DNA of 64,000 nucleotides, taken from positions 78,615-142,614 of the forward strand of contig JASJDU010000002.1 of assembly GCA_030065015.1 (NCBI GenBank), read 5' to 3'. The notes beneath the pieces were generated by a model. That model did not search any database. It was not told where the DNA came from and worked only from the letters and a program-made list of their open reading frames with translations. The position numbers and the translations under genes are program-made. This document shows, one piece after another, positions 25,121 to 33,694 of this stretch. Position 1 is the stretch's first letter. Each line of letters begins with the position of its first letter. The DNA is from Candidatus Caenarcanales bacterium (GTDB taxonomy: Bacteria > Cyanobacteriota > Vampirovibrionia > Caenarcaniphilales > Caenarcanaceae).

Positions 25121-26689
25121 TTACTGACTCATTTTTTCTAAATGTCTTATAAAACCTAAAACCCCAAAACCAGCAGGATTGTTCTTTGGAGTATAGTTGG
25201 TATCTTTTCTTTCAGGCCAGCAGACTCCAGCTATGTCCAAGTGAACCCAAGGAGTATCACCAACAAACTGTTTAATGAACATTGCTCCATTTTGTGAACC
25301 AGCTTGTCCTCCAGATCCAGCATTTAACATATCGGCTATTGTTCCTTTTAGAACTGCATCTTCATAGTCTTCATAGAGAGGTAACTGCCAAAGCTTCTCG
25401 CCAGAATCTGAAAAGGCTTGTTTAATCTGATCACCAAATGGTTGGTTATTGGTCATTAGTCCAGCCGCAGCTTCACCCAATGCTACGACAACCGCACCGG
25501 TTAAAGTTGCAATGTCAATTACTTGATCTGGTTTTTGTTTACAAGCGTAAAACACAGAATCTGCTAAAGTAACGCGGCCCTCGGCATCAGTGTTGTTGAT
25601 TTCAATAGTTTTTCCACTCATAGAAGTGATTACATCTCCGGGTCTATAAGCAGAACCTCCAGGCATATTTTCACAAGCGGCAACCACGGCAGTAACTTCT
25701 ACATTGGGTTGAATTTTAGAGATAACGCTCATTAAACCAATAACGGATGCTGAGCCGGCCATATCATATTTCATTTTTTCCATTGCTTTGGATGGCTTGA
25801 GTGATAAGCCTCCAGAATCAAAAGTTACTCCTTTCCCAACTATTGCGATGTGTTTTTTTGCTTTACCTTTTGGTTTGTAGTGATAATGGATTAACTTTGG
25901 CTCACAGCAAGATCCACAGCCAACGGCCAAGAAAGCACCCATCTTGAGTTTTTCACATTGAGCTTTCCCGAGTATCTTGACTGTTAAACCATTGTATTTT
26001 TGAGCTTTAACGGTTTTTTGTGCAACTTGTGCTAGATAGGATGGATTAACAACGTTTGGTGGTTCAGCAATCAGTTCTCTTGCCGTGAGAACTCCTTCTG
26101 CACCAGCAATCCCTTTATTAACTTGCTCTTTTATTAAATTGAGTTTTTTTGCATCAATCTTTTTGTCTTTTGGAAGAATGAGGCTTATTTTTTGGATTCC
26201 TTTGAACTCATTTTTATCAGAACCATTTTTCGCGAAATATTTATCAAACTTATATGGAGCAAGCAAGCAAACTTCTGTTATCGCTCTCGTAACATTGGCT
26301 GCATCTAATTTTGTATCCAAACCGAAGCTTAATATACCTACGGTATCTGCTTTTAAAGCATCCGCTGATCTAATCGCATTAGCGGTAGCCTTTCTAATTT
26401 GCTCAATATCCTTTAAATCTGCGCGCTTTCCAAGACCAATTATTAGAATCTTTCTTGCATTAGTTTTACCTAAAGTTCGAATAACTAGTTTACTGCCAAG
26501 CTTGGCGATGAATTTCTCTTCTTTGGCATATTCGGTTAATTCTTTGTTCAGTGCTTTATCTAAGTTTGCAAGGGTACCGTTTAACTTTACAGTTTTCCCT
26601 TTGCTGAATTCATCCTCGTAAGCACCAATGATTATTAAATTTACTTTTTCATTCTCTATGTTGGTTTGCTTAACTTCTAGTTTAGTCAT
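25121..26689 (-). CDS. pepA: Cytosol (leucyl) aminopeptidase PepA
   Basis: This is an M17 metallo-aminopeptidase. The 522-aa protein has the divergent N-terminal domain and then the catalytic domain. GKGVTFDSGGLSLKPS supplies metal ligands and the catalytic Lys region, MKYDMAGSASV follows, and the family signature NTDAEGRVTLAD is intact. GSGGQAGSQNGAMFIKQF and HLDIAGVCW lie near the C-terminus. It cleaves N-terminal residues from peptides using two metal ions, and in some bacteria it also binds DNA. Single gene, followed by a shared hairpin. Confidence 0.95.
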   Translation of the reverse strand: MTKLEVKQTNIENEKVNLIIIGAYEDEFSKGKTVKLNGTLANLDKALNKELTEYAKEEKFIAKLGSKLVIRTLGKTNARKILIIGLGKRADLKDIEQIRKATANAIRSADALKADTVGILSFGLDTKLDAANVTRAITEVCLLAPYKFDKYFAKNGSDKNEFKGIQKISLILPKDKKIDAKKLNLIKEQVNKGIAGAEGVLTARELIAEPPNVVNPSYLAQVAQKTVKAQKYNGLTVKILGKAQCEKLKMGAFLAVGCGSCCEPKLIHYHYKPKGKAKKHIAIVGKGVTFDSGGLSLKPSKAMEKMKYDMAGSASVIGLMSVISKIQPNVEVTAVVAACENMPGGSAYRPGDVITSMSGKTIEINNTDAEGRVTLADSVFYACKQKPDQVIDIATLTGAVVVALGEAAAGLMTNNQPFGDQIKQAFSDSGEKLWQLPLYEDYEDAVLKGTIADMLNAGSGGQAGSQNGAMFIKQFVGDTPWVHLDIAGVCWPERKDTNYTPKNNPAGFGVLGFIRHLEKMSQ

Positions 26690-26784
26690 TTATAGTTTTT
26701 CTCAACACGTTCTATTAATCGCCAATTATAAGTAGTGCCATCGAGAAAAGCTAGCTGTATAGCTAAACTTTATATTATTAAACG

Positions 26785-27594
26785 CTAGGATTTCATATCA
26801 AATACAATTATTTCCGCCTCTTTAGCATCTTGGAAATTGAGCTTCTCAATGTTCTCAATAGCGAGTCCATCTCCAGCTTTCATTTGAATGCTATTTACAG
26901 TAACTTTCCCCTTTGCAAGGTGTATCCAGGCTTTTCTATCTTGTTTTAAGTTGTAACTTTGCTGTTGTCCATTATCTAAAATAGCCACGGACATATCCAT
27001 ATCTTGGTTTAAGGAAATTGAGCCATTTCTACCTTCCTCGGAAGCAACTAATTTGAACTTCCCTTTCTTCTCTTCAGTCGAAAAGTTCCTCTGTTCATAC
27101 CCTGGCTTTAATCCAATTTGATTTGGCAAAAACCAAATTTGTAAAAAATGAACATCTTCTTTTTCTGAAGGATTGAATTCACTGTGAGTCACTCCGGTTC
27201 CAGCACTCATTCTTTGGACATCTCCCGGTCTAATAATTGAACCATTACCCATTGAGTCTTTGTGTTCCAATGCTCCTTCAAGAACATAGGAGATAATTTC
27301 CATATCCTTGTGAGGGTGAGTGCCAAATCCCTTGCCTGGCTTCACTTTATCTTCATTAATGACCCTTAAAGTCCCGAAGCCCATATGTTCTGGATCGTAA
27401 TAATGCCCAAAAGAAAATGTATGCATACTCTGTAACCACCCAAAATCCGATGGACCTCGTTCTTCTGCTTTTCTTAGTTTTAACATCGGCATGCTCCCTG
27501 AATTTTGAGTGTTAAAGGTTTTTGCTGATAAAGATTTTGCCACTGACAGTCCGAGCAAAGTTCCTAAGAACTTCAAAAAGCTTCTTTTTGTCAT
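26785..27594 (-). CDS. Pirin-family bicupin with an export signal
   Basis: The 269-aa protein is a pirin/YhhW-type bicupin. GWLQSMHTFSFGHYYDPEHMGFG, the metal-binding GTHPHKDMEIISYVLEGALEHKDSMG and RMSAGTGVTHSEFNP are all present. Pirins include quercetin 2,3-dioxygenases and redox-sensing regulators. Unusually, residues 1-24 (MTKRSFLKFLGTLLGLSVAKS) look like a Tat-type signal in which the first Arg is Lys (KRSFLK). Export is therefore likely but uncertain. The C-terminal cupin is less conserved, as is typical. Confidence 0.85.
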   Translation of the reverse strand: MTKRSFLKFLGTLLGLSVAKSLSAKTFNTQNSGSMPMLKLRKAEERGPSDFGWLQSMHTFSFGHYYDPEHMGFGTLRVINEDKVKPGKGFGTHPHKDMEIISYVLEGALEHKDSMGNGSIIRPGDVQRMSAGTGVTHSEFNPSEKEDVHFLQIWFLPNQIGLKPGYEQRNFSTEEKKGKFKLVASEEGRNGSISLNQDMDMSVAILDNGQQQSYNLKQDRKAWIHLAKGKVTVNSIQMKAGDGLAIENIEKLNFQDAKEAEIIVFDMKS

Positions 27595-28181
27595 AAATAT
27601 TTCTTACCTTCATCAAAATATACATTTATTAAGGATAGGCAAATTTTAATGAAATGCTTTGAGATTAACTATTCAAAATGGTAGATAAGCTTCGACAATT
27701 TGAGAATTCAAGAAGTTGTTTTTGTGTAATTAAAAGTTTCGTTAATTATATTTTGGCTGCTCATATGTAATTAAGATTATTTATAATTACGTTTGGTGCT
27801 TCAATTTGTAATTAAGAGAAGAACATTCTTTCGAGTTTTGAAGAAGTACAAGAATTTACAATTCAAAATTTTAAAGAATTCAAAGCAAAGAACTCAGGAA
27901 ATGAAAAAACATTTCAAACCTTGGGATTGTACTAATTCGAACATTTGGCATATTCTATATAATCTAAGAATTGAGGCTCTTGTTTGGTTTAAACAATGTT
28001 TGGTTTTTTAGTTGCTTGACCGCTAGATCTAATATATTGAGAAGCTTTTTTTAATTGAAAACCATGATGGAGATATAAGATTTTAAAGTGAGACATTATT
28101 TAAACCAAGATTCATACAAATGTTTTTCTCCTTCAATAAAGGAGATGGAGCAGCGAAGTTGCGGAAGAGTATCCAAAATGG
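27595..28181. other. AT-rich stretch without a convincing gene
   Basis: These 587 bases between the pirin and tRNA-Ile genes hold a short tandem repeat (27725-27815) and a 7-bp hairpin TCTCCTT/AAGGAGA at 28127-28145. No recognisable protein gene is seen. A 72-aa ORF at 27793-28011 is low complexity and Lys-rich and looks spurious. Confidence 0.6.
27725..27815. repeat. Imperfect 41-bp tandem repeat
   Basis: TGTAATTAA recurs at 27725, 27766 and 27807, exactly 41 bp apart. The first two units are about two-thirds identical along their length (each has a TTTGG-TGC-TCA segment near the end). The third diverges after about 10 bp. Origin and role are unknown; it is non-coding. Confidence 0.65.
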
Positions 28182-28255
28182 TGGGCGATCCTGGACTCGA
28201 ACCAGGGACCTCAGCTTTATCAGAGCTGCGCTCTAGCCACCTGAGCTAATCGCCC
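28182..28255 (-). tRNA. tRNA-Ile (GAT)
   Basis: The minus strand folds as a cloverleaf. The acceptor stem is GGGCGAT/ATCGCCC, the D-arm is AGCTCAGGTGGCTAGAGC, and the anticodon loop is CTGATAA with GAT. The T-arm is CCTGG/CCAGG with TTCGAGT. A73 is at 28182 and CCA is not encoded. It is divergent from atpE and not inside an rRNA operon. Confidence 0.95.
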
Positions 28256-28374
28256 TTAACTTTAGTAAGAGGGCTAAATTATAACATTCAGAAATTTAAG
28301 CTTCCAGTTTTTTGAATAAATTCGTTAAAATTCTGTGGTTACCTTTTATTTAATGTCTCATTAAGGAGTTATAG

Positions 28375-28602
28375 ATGTCAGATTCTTCCGTTGCTTTAGG
28401 TGCTGGTTTAGCGGCTTTAGGAGTTCTTGGTCCTGCACTCGGAGTAGGTTTAGCAGCTTTTAAGTCATTAGAAGGAATGGCTCGTCAGCCAGAAATTGCA
28501 AATAAACTTTTTATTAATGGATTGATTTTCGCTGCTCTTTGCGAAGGGTTAGGTCTTTTTGCTTGGATTATCAGTCTTCTTTTAACCTTTAAGGTTGCTT
28601 AA
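28375..28602 (+). CDS. atpE: ATP synthase F0 subunit c
   Basis: The 75-aa hairpin proteolipid forms the rotor ring. Helix 1 is glycine/alanine-rich (GAGLAALGVLGPALGVGLAA), the polar loop has MARQPE, and helix 2 has FAALCEGLGLFAWII with the ion-carrying Glu. The residues around that Glu do not show the Q/S/T set of sodium-type rings, so protons are more likely. AAGGAG lies 6 bp before the ATG. It heads the block atpE-atpG-atpF-atpH. atpB (subunit a), usually just upstream, is not in the window; tRNA-Ile is there instead. Confidence 0.96.
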   Translation: MSDSSVALGAGLAALGVLGPALGVGLAAFKSLEGMARQPEIANKLFINGLIFAALCEGLGLFAWIISLLLTFKVA

Positions 28603-28634
28603 TTTTAATAAACTCAGATTAATTTCATTGAATA

Positions 28635-29084
28635 ATGCTTGAGCTTAACTTTACCTGTGTAATTTTTATAATTAGTTTTTTGGTCTTCGTTTATTTCTTG
28701 GATCAGACCCTTTGGAAGCCGATCCGCAAAATAAAGGAAGAAAGAGACTCGGACTTAATTGGCGAAAAAGAAAAAGCTAAAGAAGCCGAAGAGAAAACCA
28801 AATCGATTATTGAGAAGGTCAATTCTGAAATAGAAGCAATTAAAAAGTCAGAACGAGAGCTAATTGATAGTCTTTTTAAAAGCTTTAACGATGAGAAAGA
28901 GCAAGAAGAGTTAAAAATCAAGCAAGAACTTGAAATAAAGAAACAAAAAGCTTTTGAGGAAATTGAAGTTGAAAGAGAGGGGCTTTTAAAATCGATCAAT
29001 CAAGAGTCTGCTGACCTTGCGAATGTGATAGTTGGCAAATTAGCTCCAGAAGTTAATCTCTCGGGTGGGGTGAGTGCGAAATGA
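28635..29084 (+). CDS. atpG: ATP synthase F0 subunit b' (first of two b-type subunits)
   Basis: The 149-aa protein has an N-terminal membrane helix (FTCVIFIISFLVFVYFL), the KPIRKI segment after the membrane, and a long charged coiled coil. Together with the following gene it forms the b/b' peripheral stalk seen in cyanobacteria and a few other groups. By order (c, b', b, delta) I assign this as b'. Its stop overlaps the next start (ATGA, 29081-29084). Confidence 0.88.
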   Translation: MLELNFTCVIFIISFLVFVYFLDQTLWKPIRKIKEERDSDLIGEKEKAKEAEEKTKSIIEKVNSEIEAIKKSERELIDSLFKSFNDEKEQEELKIKQELEIKKQKAFEEIEVEREGLLKSINQESADLANVIVGKLAPEVNLSGGVSAK

Positions 29085-29605
29085 GTGAGCATCATAATCC
29101 TTCTTTTTGGCAAATTTTGCTTGAATCCAATTTTTTGAACTTTGCAGTTTTTGCGGGTTTTATTTATTGGTTTTTTACGGCTAAGCTTCCAATAATTGTT
29201 AAGCAAAAGAATAATGATATAGAATCCGAGCTTAGGCAATCCATTGAACGTTGTAGGCTTGCAGAGGAACAGCTGGCTTTTGCAGAAAAAGAACTTTCTG
29301 TTTTTAGATCAAATGCTGAAAAGATGAAACAAGATAGTCAAAGCCGTATTCAATCTTTGAAGCAAGAGCTTGAAAATGACAAACAAGAAGCCGTAAAAAA
29401 ACTTCAAAATAGATATGAGAAGGAAATTATTGACTTGAAAGCAACTATGAAAAAACAGTTTGAGCAACAAATAAGCTTGAAGTCAATGGAGATAGCTGAG
29501 AAAATTCTTAAAGAACAATCAGACTATACGCAATTGAATAAAGCAGCTTTAGAAGAGACAATTGATACTATTGAAAAGAATCCGAATCTTTTGAAGGTTA
29601 ACTAA
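29081..29605 (+). CDS. atpF: ATP synthase F0 subunit b
   Basis: The 174-aa protein has a membrane helix at about residues 18-35 (NFAVFAGFIYWFFTAKLP), then a long coiled coil, with IAEKILKEQ near the C-terminus as in b subunits that contact delta. It is the second b-type subunit of a heterodimeric stator. It is overlapped by atpG and followed after two bases by atpH, so the block is tightly co-translated. Confidence 0.9.
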   Translation: MSEHHNPSFWQILLESNFLNFAVFAGFIYWFFTAKLPIIVKQKNNDIESELRQSIERCRLAEEQLAFAEKELSVFRSNAEKMKQDSQSRIQSLKQELENDKQEAVKKLQNRYEKEIIDLKATMKKQFEQQISLKSMEIAEKILKEQSDYTQLNKAALEETIDTIEKNPNLLKVN

Positions 29606-29607
29606 AA

Positions 29608-30159
29608 ATGTCCAGAGATTATCCGATGATTCAAGCATATGCGAAGGCTTGTTACGAGCTCCTTAAGCAGCAAACCTCTGACTTCCAAGAGTTTGTCGGA
29701 ATATTTAAACAAATTTATGAGATTGGACAAACTGATTCGCAGGTGAAAAGGCTTTTAAAAGAACCTTTTGTGTCTGCTGCCTTTAAAATTGACTTGGTTT
29801 ATAAGCTTTGTCCAAGATTATCTGAAAATGAAGTTCTTCGCAAATTAGTTTGTTTGCTTGCCGATAAAAAGAAGCTTTTTTTAATTCTTGAACTGGGCCC
29901 AACTTTTGAAAAGATTATTAACCAGGAATCCAACTTAGTTGATATTGAACTAATTGCAACTACGAAGTTACCTGTTGAACAAGTTGAGAAAGTAAAATCC
30001 TCTTTGGAGAAAAGCTTGAATCAATCTGTGAAAATAAGAGAATCAATCGATCAAAACTTAATAGCAGGATTGGTTATTAAAACCAATGAGTATGTATTAG
30101 ATAATTCTTTAAAAGGCCGCCTCAATAAAATGAAGCAAATCTTGATTAATAATAATTGA
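29608..30159 (+). CDS. atpH: ATP synthase F1 subunit delta
   Basis: The 183-aa protein is delta/OSCP, which clamps the stator stalk to the top of F1. Family features: YAKACYELL near the N-terminus, the helical domain with ...LLKEPFVS and FLILELGPTFEKI, and the C-terminal IDQNLIAGLVIKTNEYVLDNSLKGRLNKMK (GG...I.G.V.K.gd.v.D.Sv...L). atpA, atpD and the gamma gene do not follow, so the operon is split. Epsilon is at 2219-2500 far away. Confidence 0.93.
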   Translation: MSRDYPMIQAYAKACYELLKQQTSDFQEFVGIFKQIYEIGQTDSQVKRLLKEPFVSAAFKIDLVYKLCPRLSENEVLRKLVCLLADKKKLFLILELGPTFEKIINQESNLVDIELIATTKLPVEQVEKVKSSLEKSLNQSVKIRESIDQNLIAGLVIKTNEYVLDNSLKGRLNKMKQILINNN

Positions 30160-30207
30160 TAACATTTTGCAATTAGTCATACTTTCTATTGTCTGGATAT
30201 TAAGCTA

Positions 30208-30714
30208 GTGTCTATAGAGCAAGGCCTTTTGAGTTTACTCATATTTTGTTTATTCTTCGCTATCGTAAAATATTTTTTACTCAAATCGAAAATTGAAAGT
30301 AAAGCCAAAGATTCTTTTGATAAATGGCGTGATTTGGAGTTGACAAGGCTGAAGAACGAATTGAAAGAGCAGATGCTTAAAGAAGCAGCGATTATTTCTC
30401 AAACTTGGCAAAAAGAAAAAGAGGCTGAAATTAGAAAGGATGCTGTTTCGAGAAGTAAAGATGTTATTAAAGGCCAGGTCACAGAACACTTATTGCCTTA
30501 TTTTGAAAAATTTCCTTATAATCCCAGAGATGTACGTTTTTTCGGTTCTCCAATAGATTTGGTAGTTTTTGATGGCTTGAGTGAAGGGTTATTAAAACAA
30601 ATTATTTTTATAGAAATTAAAGCCGGGAAGTTTGCAAATTTAACCGATCGAGAAAAACAAGTGCAAACGTGTATTGATTTAAAACGGTTAAAATATGAGA
30701 TTATTCGAGTTTAG
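30208..30714 (+). CDS. Membrane-anchored Holliday-junction-resolvase-related nuclease
   Basis: The 168-aa protein has an N-terminal hydrophobic helix (LLSLLIFCLFFAIVKYFLL), a charged helical linker, and a C-terminal nuclease-like core. The core is PYNPRDVRFFGSPIDLVVFDGL, then QIIFIEIKAGKFANLTDREKQVQ. The spacing D-x-x-x-F...E-I-K matches the Endonuc_Holl (Holliday junction resolvase-related) family with a PD-(D/E)xK site. Start is GTG at 30208. It follows atpH by 48 bp. Its biological role is unknown. Confidence 0.8.
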   Translation: MSIEQGLLSLLIFCLFFAIVKYFLLKSKIESKAKDSFDKWRDLELTRLKNELKEQMLKEAAIISQTWQKEKEAEIRKDAVSRSKDVIKGQVTEHLLPYFEKFPYNPRDVRFFGSPIDLVVFDGLSEGLLKQIIFIEIKAGKFANLTDREKQVQTCIDLKRLKYEIIRV

Positions 30715-30781
30715 AAAATACTTTTATGAAGATTGGAAATTTGATATTTCCACAAAGGTTCCATTTGAAGATTAATAAAAA

Positions 30782-32155
30782 ATGAATGCAAAAGAACAAA
30801 TTTTTCAGGAGATTAAAACTTTAAGAGTTGAAAAGAATGTTTATGGAGGATATGGGCTCTCTCACCTGAGAATTAGTAAAGGAGGACAAGAAATTGTAAG
30901 ACCGGTTTTTGTTCCCAATGTTATTGAAAATGAACTGGTTGAGGTTCAAATTAAAGGGAAGAAGAAAAAAGTTCTTTGGGCTGAATTGCTTGACGTAATT
31001 GAGGAGGATCAATCTCAGAGGATAAAAGCAAAGTGCCAACATTCCTTAGCTTGTGGTGGTTGCTCGTATCAACATATAAGTTATGAGAATCAGTTGAAAA
31101 TTAAAGAGGATATTCTTCGGGAGATTTATCAAGGTGAGTTAGAGCTAGGTTCAACTATTTCGTCTCCAAATAGATTCAATTATCGTAATAAGTGTGAATT
31201 TTCTTTTGGTCAAGAAGAAAGTGGGGAATTGCAATTGGGGCTTCACCCGCCCGGTAAGTTCTTTGAAGTGATGGATTTGCAGGAGTGCTTTTTATTACCT
31301 CAAAAAATGTGGAATGTTCTTCAGAAAATTAAAAAATTAGCCAATAATAGTGGATTGGGAGCTTTCAAAGATCTGAAAAAAATTGGTTTTTGGTCAACCA
31401 TTACAGTTCGCTATAGTAGCTCCAATGATGGAATGCTCTTAATCTTTAAGGTTGCCAACCCAGAGGAATTAAAGCTTAAAGAAATAAGTACTCAATTGGT
31501 TAGAGAGTTCCCCCAGGTTCTAGGAGTTCTAGCCTTGCCAGCGCCAAGAGGTGAATTGGTTCAGATTGCCGGAATTAATACTATTAGTCAGCGTATAAAT
31601 AATGTTGAGCTCGTTTATCAAGCGGAAAATTTTTTTCAAATTAATACTTTTATTTTGCCTCTTTTGATGGAAAGGGTTGTGCATTTTGTTAGACAAGCCA
31701 ATATAGATATTGTTTATGACTTGTTTGGAGGAGTAGGGACTTTGGGTATTTATATTGCAAAGCAATTGCCTCATATTCAGAAAGTTATTGGTGCAGAATC
31801 GGATGAAAAAGCCTGTAAAATGGCTAGTTTTAATGCTGAATTGAATTCTCTTGATAACTATGAAAGTAATTTTCTCAATTTGTATAAGCGTGGTTGGGGT
31901 AAAGCTTTAAAGCAAGAAAAGAAAAAAGCCTGTGCGATCATTGATCCACCGAGAGCTGGAATGAGCCAGAAATCAATTAAGGATATTGGTGAACTTAATC
32001 CTCAGTCGATTGTGTATGTTAGTTGTAACCCGGTTACTCAAAAACGTGATATTGATTTACTTTCTGATTTTGGATATAGAATTCAAAGTTTACAGTTGAT
32101 CGATATGTTTCCTCAAACCTATCACTTAGAGTCCATTGCTTTTCTTGAAAAATAA
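30782..32155 (+). CDS. 23S rRNA (uracil-5-)-methyltransferase, RlmD/TrmA family
   Basis: The 457-aa protein has an N-terminal TRAM-like domain (GGYGLSHL, FVPNVIENELVEVQI), a four-Cys Fe-S site (CQHSLACGGCSYQ plus LQECFLLP) and a SAM-binding domain (VYDLFGGVGTLGIYIAK). The catalytic region has IIDPPRAGMS and YVSCNPVTQKRDI with the nucleophilic Cys. This makes m5U in RNA, with RlmD-like 23S rRNA as the usual bacterial target. TrmA-type tRNA targeting or an RlmCD-type dual specificity cannot be excluded. Confidence 0.9.
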   Translation: MNAKEQIFQEIKTLRVEKNVYGGYGLSHLRISKGGQEIVRPVFVPNVIENELVEVQIKGKKKKVLWAELLDVIEEDQSQRIKAKCQHSLACGGCSYQHISYENQLKIKEDILREIYQGELELGSTISSPNRFNYRNKCEFSFGQEESGELQLGLHPPGKFFEVMDLQECFLLPQKMWNVLQKIKKLANNSGLGAFKDLKKIGFWSTITVRYSSSNDGMLLIFKVANPEELKLKEISTQLVREFPQVLGVLALPAPRGELVQIAGINTISQRINNVELVYQAENFFQINTFILPLLMERVVHFVRQANIDIVYDLFGGVGTLGIYIAKQLPHIQKVIGAESDEKACKMASFNAELNSLDNYESNFLNLYKRGWGKALKQEKKKACAIIDPPRAGMSQKSIKDIGELNPQSIVYVSCNPVTQKRDIDLLSDFGYRIQSLQLIDMFPQTYHLESIAFLEK

Positions 32156-32794
32156 TTAGTAGGAAACCGTTCCTTCTTTCTTATTTCCAGGTTTTGATGT
32201 TGATAGCACAACATGAGCTCCGTTTTTGCATTGGAACTCCATGCCTGAATGTCCCGACAATGCATCTTTGCTGAAATCTACCTTTTTTACCATTGAGTCT
32301 GGATTTTGAAAGTTGATTGTTTCCTCTTGACCTCTTAAAAGAAATATATCTTTTTGATTGCGATTTTCTTTGATTTGAGCGATGAATTGATCGTCTTTGG
32401 TTGCTGAACAGATCTCATTTTCTTTAGGCGTAAAGATCGATCTTAGTAGCCTATAATATTTTTTTCCTTCAACTTCTTTTGTCTGAACTGGAGAATCAAC
32501 ATTGGCTATTCTCCCATAATCACCTTCTTCTAGGCCTGACGCATAGAAGTATTTATTTGTACAATGTGCGACTGTCAACCCATCTTCATTTGTTGAGCAA
32601 CCCCTCCCGGATTTATTGCTTTCGTACCAAACACCTTCTAAAGGTGTCCAACCTCTGGGTGGTGGAGTGTTGTTAAGAATATTCAGCAGCTTTGGGTTTA
32701 TAACTGTATCACCATGATGTGGGTTCTTAAATATTGAACGACTTCCGTATCTTAGGAGATTTATTAAGGTTTTTTGTTCGATTGAAGGAGGCAT
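32156..32794 (-). CDS. Putative chymotrypsin-fold protein, copy 2
   Basis: The 212-aa protein is a paralog of the next gene upstream (32814-33461). It carries motifs resembling a small S1 protease: DGLTVAHC with His77 and Cys78, a preceding Cys66 (as C42-C58 in chymotrypsin), Asp100 in NVDSPVQ, Ser183 in GHSGM, and a C-terminal EGTVSY resembling the G-(I/V)-V-S-W strand. The H-D-S spacings of 23 and 83 are close to those of alpha-lytic protease (27 and 80). A second Cys pair (129, 189) could bridge. There is no signal peptide (MPPSIEQK), which is odd for a disulfide protein. No family was recognised directly, so activity is inference. Confidence 0.55.
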   Translation of the reverse strand: MPPSIEQKTLINLLRYGSRSIFKNPHHGDTVINPKLLNILNNTPPPRGWTPLEGVWYESNKSGRGCSTNEDGLTVAHCTNKYFYASGLEEGDYGRIANVDSPVQTKEVEGKKYYRLLRSIFTPKENEICSATKDDQFIAQIKENRNQKDIFLLRGQEETINFQNPDSMVKKVDFSKDALSGHSGMEFQCKNGAHVVLSTSKPGNKKEGTVSY

Positions 32795-32813
32795 ATTAAA
32801 TAAAAATTAACAG

Positions 32814-33461
32814 TTAGTAGGAAACGGTTCCATACTTTTTGTTATTAACATTAGAAGTTGACACTACAACTCTCGCTCCAGAGTGGCACTTGAATTCGGT
32901 TCCTGATGTTCCATTGTGTACTTTTCGGTTATAGTCTCCTACTCTTACCATTGAATCTGGACTTGCGGTGTTTATAGTGAGCATTTGATTTCCAGTGTCA
33001 GAAGAGAATGTGTCTCTTTGTAAATCTTCTAGCCTAAGTTGAGTCCGTAAACCACTTCCATTAGTGGCACGGCAGATTTCACCATGCTTGGGAACTACTT
33101 TGGAGGTTAAAAGCCTATAGTAATGCTTATTTCCTATCTTTCTTATTTGTACAGGACTATCAACATTGTGTACTCTTTTGTAATCATTATTTTCAACTCC
33201 AGAAATGAAAAAACTTCTTTTTGCACAATGAGCAACTGTTACGCCATCTTTTGTTACTTGACATCCAGAACCTGATTTATTGGCACTATACCATTTACTG
33301 TTCTCTAATAATTTCCATCCTTGGGGGACTGGGGTTGAATTGAGTTTACTTAAAATATTTTGGTCATTAATGGGTTCACCATGGCTTGGATTCCCAAATA
33401 TTTGTCGATTACCAACTATTCCTATATTTTGATTGAGTCTCTCTTGAACCGATGGAGGCAT
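32814..33461 (-). CDS. Putative chymotrypsin-fold protein, copy 1
   Basis: This 215-aa protein is the tandem paralog of the 32156-32794 product. They share MPPS, PxGW, NKSGxGC, TVAHC, NVDSPVQ, HYYRLL-like and GTVSY. Candidate triad: His78 (DGVTVAHC), Asp101 (NVDSPVQ) and Ser186 (NGTSGTEFKC). Cys67/79 and Cys130/192 are positioned for two disulfides. There is no N-terminal signal. It is transcribed before its paralog with only 19 bp between them. The shared motifs survive although the rest has diverged to less than half identity, which argues that they matter. Confidence 0.55.
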   Translation of the reverse strand: MPPSVQERLNQNIGIVGNRQIFGNPSHGEPINDQNILSKLNSTPVPQGWKLLENSKWYSANKSGSGCQVTKDGVTVAHCAKRSFFISGVENNDYKRVHNVDSPVQIRKIGNKHYYRLLTSKVVPKHGEICRATNGSGLRTQLRLEDLQRDTFSSDTGNQMLTINTASPDSMVRVGDYNRKVHNGTSGTEFKCHSGARVVVSTSNVNNKKYGTVSY

Positions 33462-33694
33462 ATCCCGCGTGAAAGTTGATTGTATTGTTAATTTTATTTT
33501 AGGCCCGTATTGTTAATAAATTGTTGTGCAAACTATGTAAAAGTTGGGATTTAACTCTTTATTAATTCGAGCGTGCTAGATAAAGAATTTCTTTTCTGAA
33601 CCTGCTCATTAAATTATTGTTTTTAATTAGAAGCTTATTTCTGTTGGCATAGTAAACTTAAAAAGCTAAATAAATATATCCCTGAGAAAGACTT

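Noticed and set aside
26085-26621. 178-aa open frame on the plus strand
   Set aside because: It lies entirely antisense inside pepA, whose product is clearly recognised; the frame is a codon-usage shadow.
27793-28011. 72-aa ORF in the gap before tRNA-Ile
   Set aside because: Lys- and Phe-rich low-complexity product with no ribosome binding site, overlapping the AT repeat; likely chance.
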